Assembly: GCF_016745505.1 (NCBI RefSeq)
Contig: NZ_JAERUC010000087.1
Location: 1 to 64,000 of the forward strand
Length of the DNA: 64,000 nucleotides
Source of the DNA: Streptomyces silvae
GTDB taxonomy: Bacteria; Actinomycetota; Actinomycetes; Streptomycetales; Streptomycetaceae
Direction of reading: 5' to 3'
Shown piece after piece: positions 9,559 through 16,812 of this stretch. Made by a program: the position numbers and the translations under genes. Numbering within the stretch: the stretch's first letter is position 1; each line of letters begins with the position of its first letter. Below the pieces are notes generated by a model that searched no databases, was not told the DNA's origin, and worked only from the letters and a program-made list of their open reading frames with translations.

Positions 9559-9649
9559 GGATCAGAAGCGGATCGGAAGCGGCTCGGATGCGATCGGACG
9601 CGGCTCGGATGCGGATCAGATGTGGATCGGATGCGGGTTCAGATGCGGG
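9559..9649. repeat. Eight-copy ~11-bp tandem repeat upstream of topA
   Basis: Imperfect units of the form GGATCGGATGC follow one another: GGATCAGAAGC, GGATCGGAAGC, GGCTCGGATGC, GATCGGACGC, GGCTCGGATGC, GGATCAGATGT, GGATCGGATGC, GGGTTCAGATGC. The period is close to one helical turn. The last copy overlaps the stop codon of the small membrane-protein gene, so the array lies between that gene and the topA promoter region. Confidence 0.85.
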
Positions 9650-9836
9650 TGAAGCACCACACGCCGAGAACGAGGAAGAGTACGCCGAAGAGCGTGGCGA
9701 GAGCGGTGGAGGCGACGGGGCTCACACCGAGCGCGACCGGCGCGCGCTGGATGGCGCGCGCCCCCGTCCAGACGAGGAGGGCGGCGCCGAACAGCGCGAA
9801 GGCCGCACCGGCGAAGACCGCGGTGACACTCTCCAT
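9639..9836 (-). CDS. Small membrane protein, two transmembrane segments
   Basis: A 65-aa hydrophobic protein. The first segment is about residues 4-27 (VTAVFAGAAFALFGAALLVW), a basic loop TGARAIQR follows, and the second segment is about residues 40-61 (ALATLFGVLFLVLGVWCF), ending FTRI. The ATG at 9836 has GAGGGG 7 nt upstream. A small membrane gene in this place upstream of topA is conserved in Streptomyces. The function is unknown and no domain is recognised. Confidence 0.75.
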   Translation of the reverse strand: MESVTAVFAGAAFALFGAALLVWTGARAIQRAPVALGVSPVASTALATLFGVLFLVLGVWCFTRI

Positions 9837-10200
9837 GTCCGTACCCCTCACGCTCGTCCCGGCGGCTGCCGCCCGGGCGCTCGTACGCCGCCACGCCTCC
9901 CGTGGCTCCCGTGCCGCCACGCTGTGCGGACGGCTCGGCAGAGGGGAGGCTGCCACGCCGGGGCGGCGCCGGCGCGAACCCCGGATGAACAGCGTGCGGC
10001 TGCCCGGGGAACGGCCGCGAGCGGAACCCGCGCACCGGCCCGGCCGCAGCGCACGATCGGACGTGGAGTCGCTGGTCAGGCGGGTGTTGTACGTCGCATA
10101 ACCCGGCCCGGACGCCCGGGAGCGGAGCGCTTCGGAGCATCAGGGGCACCCCCGGCGTGGGGAATCCGGAGCCCCGGGGAGGCCGAGGACACGGCACGGG
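9837..10200. other. Intergenic, no gene seen
   Basis: This is 364 bp between the methyltransferase stop and the small membrane-protein start, both on the minus strand. Open frames here have the composition of non-coding high-G+C DNA and no ribosome binding sites. It presumably holds the promoter of the small membrane gene, but I see no clear boxes. Confidence 0.5.
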
Positions 10201-11706
10201 TCATCGCACGGGGTCCAGGAAGCCTTCCTCCACCAGCAGCCGGATCGCCTGCGGGGTGCGGTCGCGCAGCAGCACCGGGTCCTCCGCCATCAACTGGGCG
10301 ATGGCGTCCAGAATCCGGCCCGCGGGCAGCGACCCGTCGCACACGCCCGCGAAGCCGGCCCCGACGGCGTCGACCTTCGTCGCCCGCCGCATCCCGCGGT
10401 GCTGACGCAGCACCACATGCTCGGGGTCCTCCGCGCCGGGCAGCCCGACCTGCTCCTGCACGACCTCCTCGGCCAGGGTGAAGTGCGCGGCGAGCAGCGC
10501 GGCGTCGTCGTGTTCCCGCAGATAGTCCTGCCGTGCGAAGTGGGCCTCGACGGCGGATCCGAGGGGCTGCTCCACGGCGTGCGGCCACTCCTCGGCCACG
10601 ATCGAGGGATTACCGGCGGCGGCCTCGGCGGACTTCCGGAGCGTGATCCAGCCGAAGCCGACGGCCTTGGTGCTCCGGGCTTCGAACTCGTCCAGCCAGG
10701 CCTCGTACCGCTGGGTGTACACGGCGGGGTCGGTGCGGTGGTCGCCGCTGTCGCGCAGCCACAGCTCGGCGTACTGCGTGATGTCCTGCACCTCGCGCTG
10801 CACGATCCAGGCGTCACACCCCGCGGGCACCCAGGAGCGCACCCGGTCCTGCCATTCCTCACCCTCCACGTGCTGCCAGTTGGCGAGGAACTGCGCGTAA
10901 CCGCCCTCGTTGAGCCGGTCCCCGGCCTGCTGCACGAGCGTCCGGCACAGATCGTCGCCGCCCATGCCCCCGTCGCGGTACGTCAGCCGGGCTCCGGGCG
11001 AGATGACGAAGGGCGGGTTGGACACGATCAGGTCGTACGTCTCCGTACCGACGGGTTCGAAGAGGGAGCCCTCCCGCAGATCGGCGGGGGCCGCGCCGGA
11101 CAGGGCGAGGGTGAGGCGGGTGAATTCCAGGGCGCGCGGGTTGACGTCCGTGGCCGTGACCCGGGTGGCGTGCTGGGCGGCGTGCAGGGCCTGGATTCCG
11201 GAGCCCGTACCGACGTCGAGGGCGGAGGCCACGGGCTTGCGTACGGTGATTCCGGCGAGCGTGGTGGACGCCCCGCCGACGCCGAGGACGACGCCCTCCT
11301 CGTGCGAGCCGATGCCGCCGGCCCCGCCGACCGCGCACCCCAGGTCGGAGACGATGAACCAGTCCTGGCCCTCGGGCCCGCCGTAGGGCCGTACGTCGAC
11401 GGTGGCTCTGACCTGGTCGCCCTCACGGACCGCCCAGCCGTCCTGGACGCACTCCTCCAGCGGGAGGGCCGCGGCGGCCGCGGCGGCGGGGACGGGGCGC
11501 TGCAGGAGGAAGAGCCGCACCAGCGTGTCGAGCGGCGAATCCCCGCGGGTGGCCCGGAGCGCCGGCACGGTCTCGCTGCGGGCCAGTGCGGCGTACGCGG
11601 GCGCGCCGAGGCGTTCGAGGAGGCCGTCGGCGGTGAAGGCGGCGGCGATCAGGGCTTCGCGGAGCCGGAGGGCGTGGTCGGATGCGGGAAGGCTGGACGT
11701 ACTCAC
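10201..11706 (-). CDS. Two-domain SAM-dependent methyltransferase (N5-glutamine/HemK-like fold)
   Basis: A 501-aa class I methyltransferase. An N-terminal helical region (residues 1-~140, DUF7059-like) precedes the SAM-binding fold, with motif I ALDVGTGSGIQALHAA near residue 165, the acidic loop VTATDVNPRALEFT, and the catalytic-loop motif VSNPPFVISP near residue 235, as in HemK/PrmC and RNA N-methyltransferases. The C-terminal ~120 residues look like a winged-helix extension (DUF7782-like) with LREHDDAALLAAHFTLAEE. The substrate is not predictable. The NPPF motif favours methylation of a planar nitrogen in a glutamine or nucleobase. It ends with DRTPQAIRLLVEEGFLDPVR. Confidence 0.85.
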   Translation of the reverse strand: MSTSSLPASDHALRLREALIAAAFTADGLLERLGAPAYAALARSETVPALRATRGDSPLDTLVRLFLLQRPVPAAAAAAALPLEECVQDGWAVREGDQVRATVDVRPYGGPEGQDWFIVSDLGCAVGGAGGIGSHEEGVVLGVGGASTTLAGITVRKPVASALDVGTGSGIQALHAAQHATRVTATDVNPRALEFTRLTLALSGAAPADLREGSLFEPVGTETYDLIVSNPPFVISPGARLTYRDGGMGGDDLCRTLVQQAGDRLNEGGYAQFLANWQHVEGEEWQDRVRSWVPAGCDAWIVQREVQDITQYAELWLRDSGDHRTDPAVYTQRYEAWLDEFEARSTKAVGFGWITLRKSAEAAAGNPSIVAEEWPHAVEQPLGSAVEAHFARQDYLREHDDAALLAAHFTLAEEVVQEQVGLPGAEDPEHVVLRQHRGMRRATKVDAVGAGFAGVCDGSLPAGRILDAIAQLMAEDPVLLRDRTPQAIRLLVEEGFLDPVR

Positions 11707-11850
11707 CCGACCATTGTGTCCGCTCCCGCCGACAACGGCAGCGGCCCGGCGCCCACGAAGGGCAGCCGGGCCGCTGCGAGGCGGGTCTGCGCCGCTACGG
11801 ACGCACGGACGGACGCGCGGACGGCCACAGCAGGTGCACGCCGTACGCGG

Positions 11851-12495
11851 TCAGACCTTTTCGCTCGCCGAGGCCGAAGGCGACGCCGACTTCGAGGGCG
11901 AACCGGACTCGGCGGCCGGGGCGGACGGCGCGGAGGCCGGCGGAGCCGAGGCCGTCGGCTTCTGGCAGCCCTTCTGCTTGGCCATCGCGGAGCCGACCTC
12001 GCCGGACTGGAGCTTCTTCAGCGCCTGGTCACCATTGGTGCTGATCTTGTTCAGCTCGTCGGCAATGCCCTTGAGGCCGTCGGCGAACTTCGCCTGGTCC
12101 TTCGTGTCGAGCGCGTCGACCTTCGTCTTCAGGTTCGCGTAGGCCACGGAGGAGGCGTTGAGCTCCTTCACGGCCTCCTTCTGGGTCGTCTCCCCGCCGT
12201 CCACGGGCGGCGCGCCCGCCGACTGCACGGCCGAGCCCAGCGCCTTGTACGCCTGCGAGATCTGCTGGAAGGCGGCCGAGTCGGTCTTCTGGACGTCGGC
12301 GGGCTTGCTGTTGTCGGCCGTCTGCTGCTGGATCGCGGCGTTGGCGTTCGCGATCTTCTGCAGCTGCGGCTGGACCTGGTCGCAGACCTTCTTCGCCCAG
12401 TCGTTCACCTTGTTGTCGCTGTCGTCGCTGCAGCCCGACAGCGTCAGTACGAGTACCGCACCGCCGGACAGTGCGGCTGCAAGCTTCTTGTTCAC
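11851..12495 (-). CDS. Small secreted lipoprotein, unknown function
   Basis: A 214-aa lipoprotein. The signal peptide is NKKLAAALSGGAVLVLTLSGC, with the lipobox LSGC. The mature part is helical and Gln/Lys/Ala-rich (CDQVQPQLQKIANANAAIQQ, then LKTKVDALDTKDQAKFADGLKGI), and the last ~35 residues are a Ser/Ala/Pro-rich disordered tail. The GTG at 12495 is chosen because GGAAGGGA lies 8 nt upstream and the signal peptide starts at once. Family members in Streptomyces are annotated only as small secreted proteins or lipoproteins. It lies immediately downstream of hppA on the same strand. Confidence 0.8.
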   Translation of the reverse strand: MNKKLAAALSGGAVLVLTLSGCSDDSDNKVNDWAKKVCDQVQPQLQKIANANAAIQQQTADNSKPADVQKTDSAAFQQISQAYKALGSAVQSAGAPPVDGGETTQKEAVKELNASSVAYANLKTKVDALDTKDQAKFADGLKGIADELNKISTNGDQALKKLQSGEVGSAMAKQKGCQKPTASAPPASAPSAPAAESGSPSKSASPSASASEKV

Positions 12496-12778
12496 CGGAT
12501 TGGGTCCCTTCCAAGGCTCTCGGCCCCGGAACTTACACGCCAAGTGGGCGACAATCTGGCGGCGGGCATCCGATATATATTCTTTTGCAGCCATTTGCAC
12601 CAAGCGAAACAAGGGAGATACAACTCACCTGCCCGCTCGGACAGATGTCCAGGTGCGCCCTGACAGCAGTGCGGCCCGGGGAGGCCCGGCCGCGGACGGC
12701 ACGTCAGAACGCGCCGCCCGCAGCCCTACTGAACGGGTGTCATATACGCACCCGCCCTCTGCCTCTCGCCCTCCCGGT

Positions 12779-15223
12779 TCAGGAAACGGCCGCAGGCCCC
12801 GTGGACTTGGCGGGCCCGGCTCCGCCACTGTCACCGCCCGGACCGTCGCCGTCGCCGTCGCCCACGGCGATCCCCCGCCGTTTGGACACGTAGACCGCGC
12901 CGATGATGACGACGATGGCGATGACGGCGATCAGAGCCCGTACACCCGCGCTCGCGTCATCCCCGTAACTGAACTGCACCACCGCGGGGGCGATGAGCAG
13001 CGCCACGAGATTCATCACCTTGAGAAGCGGGTTGATGGCGGGGCCCGCCGTGTCCTTGAACGGGTCGCCGACCGTGTCGCCGATCACCGTCGCGGCGTGG
13101 GCCTCGCTGCCCTTGCCGCCGTGGTGACCGTCCTCGACGAGCTTCTTGGCGTTGTCCCACGCCCCACCGGAGTTGGCGAGGAAGACGGCCATCAGGGTGC
13201 CGGTGGCGATCGCGCCCGCGAGATACGAGCCGAGGGCACCGACGCCCAGGGTGAAACCCACCGCGATCGGCGCCAGGACCGCGAGCAGCCCTGGCGTGGC
13301 CAGCTCGCGCAGCGCGTCCTTGGTGCAGATGTCGACGACACGGCCGTACTCGGGCTTCTCCGTGTAGTCCATGATCCCGGGGTGCTCACGGAACTGCCGC
13401 CGCACCTCGTGGACCACGGCTCCCGCCGAACGGGACACCGCGTTGATGGCCAGCCCGGAGAAGAGGAAGACGACCGCGGCTCCCAGAATCAGGCCGACCA
13501 GGTTGTTCGGCTGCGAGATGTCCAGACTCAGCCCGAGCTCCCCCGCCCGGGCCCCCACGTCGTCGACAGCCGTAGCGATGGCGTCCCGGTACGAGCCGAA
13601 GAGCGCGGACGCGGCGAGGACCGCCGTGGCGATCGCGATGCCCTTGGTGATGGCCTTGGTGGTGTTGCCGACGGCGTCCAGGTCCGTGAGGACCTGCGCT
13701 CCCGCACCCGTGACGTCCCCGGACATCTCGGCGATGCCCTGGGCGTTGTCGGAGACCGGGCCGAAGGTGTCCATCGCGACGATGACACCCACGGTGGTCA
13801 GCAGGCCGGTCCCGGCCAGGGCGACCGCGAAGAGCGCCAGCATGATCGACGTACCGCCGAGCAGGAACGCACCGTAGACGCCGAGCCCGATCAGGAGCGC
13901 CGTGTAGACGGCCGACTCCAGGCCGATGGAGATGCCCGCGAGCACCACGGTGGCCGGGCCGGTCAGCGAGGACTTCCCGATGTCCCGGACAGGCCGCCGG
14001 CTGGTCTCGGTGAAGTAGCCGGTGAGCTGCTGGATCAGGGCGGCGAGCACGATCCCGATGGCCACCGCGACCAGGGCGAAGACCCGCGGGTCGCCGCCGT
14101 GCGAGGTGATGGCGCCGTCGGTGACCCCGTCCAGCTCGGCGTACGTCGAGGGCAGATAGACGAAGACCGCGACGGCCACAAGGACCAGCGAGATCACGGC
14201 GGAGACGAAGAACCCCCGGTTGATGGCGCTCATGCCGCTGCGGTCGGCGCGCCGGGGCGCGACGGCGAAGATCCCGATCATCGCGGTGACCACCCCGATG
14301 GCCGGGACGATCAGCGGAAAGGCGAGTCCCGCGTCGCCGAAGGCGGCCTTGCCGAGGATGAGCGCGGCCACGAGCGTCACCGCGTACGACTCGAAGAGGT
14401 CGGCGGCCATGCCCGCGCAGTCACCGACGTTGTCGCCCACGTTGTCGGCGATGGTGGCGGCGTTGCGCGGATCGTCCTCGGGGATGCCCTGTTCCACCTT
14501 GCCCACGAGGTCGGCACCCACGTCGGCGGCCTTGGTGAAGATGCCGCCCCCGACCCTCATGAACATGGCGATCAGTGCGGCACCGAGGCCGAACCCCTCC
14601 AGCACCTTGGGCGCGTCGGCGGCGTAGACGAGCACGACGCACGAGGCGCCGAGCAGGCCGAGGCCGACGGTGATCATTCCGACCACGCCACCGGTACGAA
14701 AAGCGATCTTCATCGCCCGGTGCGAAACGGTGGTGAGATCCTTTTCCGGCTCCCCTTCCGCCGGAGTCGCCTCACGCGCGGCAGCCGCCACCCGCACATT
14801 GCTGCGGACCGCGAGCCGCATACCGATGTATCCGGTGGCTGCCGAGAAAAGCGCACCCACCAGGAAGAACAGTGAGCGCCCCACGCGCTGCGACCAGTTG
14901 TCGGCCGGAAGCAGCAGGAGCAGGAAGAACACGACGACGGCGAAGACGCCGACCGTGCGCAGCTGCCGGGTCAGATAGGCATTCGCGCCTTCCTGGACGG
15001 CCGCCGCGATCTCTTTCATACGTGCGGTGCCCTCACCGGCCGCCAGCACCTGCCGTACGAGCAGCTGGGCCACGACCAGTGCGGCCAGGGCGACGACCGC
15101 GATGACGACGACGATCAGCCTGTTGCCATCGGTGAGAACTGCTGCTGCGAGTGAGGTGGAGCGGCCGGAAGGTACGGGAACGTGCGTCAGTTCTGCCATT
15201 GGGGTGTCGAAGAACTCCGCCAT
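12779..15223 (-). CDS. hppA: Proton-translocating membrane pyrophosphatase
   Basis: An 814-aa integral membrane enzyme with about 16 helices that couples PPi hydrolysis to H+ export. The signature substrate-binding segment DVGADLVGKVE is followed by DNVGDNVGDCAGMAADLFES, and a second acidic motif GDTVGDPFKDTAGPAINPL lies near the C-terminus. The segment GNTTKAITKG carries the Lys and Thr that mark the K+-independent subfamily, whereas K+-dependent enzymes have Ala and Gly there. The ATG at 15223 follows a near-perfect AAGGAGGACGT site. A -10-like TACAAT lies about 40 nt upstream. Confidence 0.97.
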   Translation of the reverse strand: MAEFFDTPMAELTHVPVPSGRSTSLAAAVLTDGNRLIVVVIAVVALAALVVAQLLVRQVLAAGEGTARMKEIAAAVQEGANAYLTRQLRTVGVFAVVVFFLLLLLPADNWSQRVGRSLFFLVGALFSAATGYIGMRLAVRSNVRVAAAAREATPAEGEPEKDLTTVSHRAMKIAFRTGGVVGMITVGLGLLGASCVVLVYAADAPKVLEGFGLGAALIAMFMRVGGGIFTKAADVGADLVGKVEQGIPEDDPRNAATIADNVGDNVGDCAGMAADLFESYAVTLVAALILGKAAFGDAGLAFPLIVPAIGVVTAMIGIFAVAPRRADRSGMSAINRGFFVSAVISLVLVAVAVFVYLPSTYAELDGVTDGAITSHGGDPRVFALVAVAIGIVLAALIQQLTGYFTETSRRPVRDIGKSSLTGPATVVLAGISIGLESAVYTALLIGLGVYGAFLLGGTSIMLALFAVALAGTGLLTTVGVIVAMDTFGPVSDNAQGIAEMSGDVTGAGAQVLTDLDAVGNTTKAITKGIAIATAVLAASALFGSYRDAIATAVDDVGARAGELGLSLDISQPNNLVGLILGAAVVFLFSGLAINAVSRSAGAVVHEVRRQFREHPGIMDYTEKPEYGRVVDICTKDALRELATPGLLAVLAPIAVGFTLGVGALGSYLAGAIATGTLMAVFLANSGGAWDNAKKLVEDGHHGGKGSEAHAATVIGDTVGDPFKDTAGPAINPLLKVMNLVALLIAPAVVQFSYGDDASAGVRALIAVIAIVVIIGAVYVSKRRGIAVGDGDGDGPGGDSGGAGPAKSTGPAAVS

Positions 15224-15261
15224 ACGTCCTCCTTGACGCTGAGCGCTCAAGACGTGGACGG

Positions 15262-15267
15262 ATTGTA
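15262..15267 (-). promoter_or_regulatory. Candidate -10 element of hppA
   Basis: TACAAT on the minus strand, 39 nt upstream of the hppA ATG, lies in a distinctly AT-richer stretch (15255-15350). No convincing -35 at 17 bp was found, so this rests on one box only. The rest of the 505-bp region up to the anti-sigma gene holds a direct repeat and an intrinsic terminator, listed separately, and no gene. Confidence 0.4.
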
Positions 15268-15402
15268 GGGAGCAAATCCTGATCAAAACAGTGGGTGGTC
15301 AATGAAATCGACTTTCGTCCACCCAATGGCAAATGATCTCGCGCGGACTCGTACCCGAATGCAGTAATGGGACAGAAGCATGGCACGCGCACGGCCCACT
15401 CA

Positions 15403-15438
15403 TGGCACACATCTGGTGCGCATCTGGCACACATCTGG
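15403..15438. repeat. 14-bp direct repeat spaced by 22 bp
   Basis: TGGCACACATCTGG occurs at 15403-15416 and again, identical, at 15425-15438. The start-to-start spacing of 22 bp is about two helical turns, which would put the copies on the same DNA face. They lie between the bldG-operon terminator and hppA. Confidence 0.75.
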
Positions 15439-15477
15439 CTCGCACGTAATTACGGGAGATCATTGATCAAGCGCGAA

Positions 15478-15501
15478 TAAAAAAGCCCTGCTCAGCAGGG
15501 C
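15478..15501 (-). terminator. Intrinsic terminator with T tract, downstream of the bldG operon
   Basis: On the minus strand a GCCCTGC/GCAGGGC hairpin with a 3-nt loop is followed directly by six T residues. A canonical Rho-independent terminator of this kind is uncommon in this genome. It lies about 230 nt beyond the stop of the HATPase gene and faces the same way. Confidence 0.8.
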
Positions 15502-15728
15502 ACAAAATGGTGATCACAACTGTCACCCGAAGACCGCGCGGGCACGAAAAAGGGGACCGGGCGCCGTACGGGAAGGGTCGCACGGGGCAGCGGGGGCCGG
15601 CACTGACGCGCCGGAAGGTGTGCGGCAGAGTCCCGGAGCCGCACGGGACGGCAGGGGGATGCCCAAGGACCGCCACAAGGAGCGACGGAGCGGCGGGGGC
15701 TGCGCCAGGGCCGCACAGGGCGGATGGC

Positions 15729-16175
15729 TCAGGGAAGCACCACGGCAGGGGCCGTCGGCCAGGTCATGCGGATCACTCCGCCGTCCGCACCCGTGCGGAC
15801 CTCCACGTCGTCGACCAGCCCGCTGATGACGGCGAGGCCCATCTCGTCCTCGCTGTCGGCATCGGTATCCGGCTGGTCCGGGCCTCCGCCAGGAGTGCCC
15901 ACGCCCGAGGCGTCGCTTCCCTGAGCGGCATGCCCGTCCCCGACCTCGATGGAGAACGCCTTCTCCTCCTCGGTCAGCACAACCGTGATCGGGGCGGCGA
16001 TGTCATGGCTCCGGTGCAGCCCCACGGCACGGCTGCACGCCTCGCCGACTGCGAGCCTGACCTCGTCGAGCACCGCCTCGTCGACACCCGCCCGGCGCGC
16101 CACGGCGGCTGCCACGAGGCGGGCCGTCCTGACGTGTTCAGGCTGAGCGCTGAAGCGGAGTTCAACGGTTGGCAT
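15729..16175 (-). CDS. HATPase-type anti-sigma factor, partner gene of bldG
   Basis: A 148-aa GHKL/RsbW-like protein encoded 204 nt downstream of bldG, corresponding to SCO3548 of S. coelicolor, which is co-transcribed with bldG. It probably binds a sigma factor or BldG and may phosphorylate BldG. The core is DEAVLDEVRLAVGEACSRAV, then VVLTEEEKAFSIEVGDG, then EMGLAVISGLVDDVEV. The N box reads EACSRAV, so the usual Mg2+-coordinating Asn (E-x3-N) is Arg. An insert rich in Gly/Asp/Pro occupies the ATP-lid region. The ATG at 16175 has GAGGGGG upstream. Kinase activity is therefore uncertain. Confidence 0.87.
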   Translation of the reverse strand: MPTVELRFSAQPEHVRTARLVAAAVARRAGVDEAVLDEVRLAVGEACSRAVGLHRSHDIAAPITVVLTEEEKAFSIEVGDGHAAQGSDASGVGTPGGGPDQPDTDADSEDEMGLAVISGLVDDVEVRTGADGGVIRMTWPTAPAVVLP

Positions 16176-16379
16176 GCCATCCCCCTCGAACGTATGGGCG
16201 TGCATCTCAGGGGCCCGGGCGTGGCGCCCGGTACCCCTGTCTCATTCTCCTCCGGGAACCGACAAAGCCGGCAGCCGACCACATGGCCGACCGCCTGCTC
16301 CTGGCGGCCCGTCTGCTGCCGCCCGCCGGTCTGTCACTGCGCGCACGCCGACCTGGGAGCTGCCGACCCGCGCCCGACG

Positions 16380-16733
16380 TCAGTCGGTAGCCGCGACAGC
16401 CTCATCGACCGTGGTGTGGATGGGAAACACCTTGGTCAGACCTGTGATCCGGAAGATCTTGAGAATGCGCTCCTGGTTGCACACCAGGCGCAGCGAGCCC
16501 TCATGGGCCCGGACACGCTTCAAGCCGCCCACGAGCACGCCGAGGCCGGTGGAGTCGAGGAAGTCGACGCCTTCCATGTCGACAACCAGGTGGTAGCTGC
16601 CGTCATTCACCAACTCGACCAACTGCTCGCGCAGCTTGGGCGCGGTATACACATCAATCTCGCCACCGACCTCGACGACCGTACGGTCGCCACCAGGCCC
16701 GGACACATTGCGAGTCGACAGGGACAGGTCCAC
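16380..16733 (-). CDS. bldG: BldG, STAS-domain anti-anti-sigma factor
   Basis: A 117-aa STAS protein of the SpoIIAA/RsbV type, required in Streptomyces for aerial growth and antibiotic production through a partner-switching cascade. The fold is complete: [20 protein letters not shown], then [20 protein letters not shown], then [20 protein letters not shown]. The phosphorylatable serine is Ser61 in DFLDSTGLG (Ser57 in S. coelicolor BldG). The shift is explained by about four extra residues (SGPG) near residue 11. The GTG start at 16733 has GGAGG just upstream. It is transcribed divergently from the helicase, with 79 bp between the starts. Confidence 0.96.
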   Translation of the reverse strand: MDLSLSTRNVSGPGGDRTVVEVGGEIDVYTAPKLREQLVELVNDGSYHLVVDMEGVDFLDSTGLGVLVGGLKRVRAHEGSLRLVCNQERILKIFRITGLTKVFPIHTTVDEAVAATD

Positions 16734-16812
16734 GGATCCTCCAGCACCTTGCTATCGAGCGGTCGCCCCTCGGTCTCCCCGACGGAGGCCAGGGGACGGA
16801 TCGCCAGCCGCG

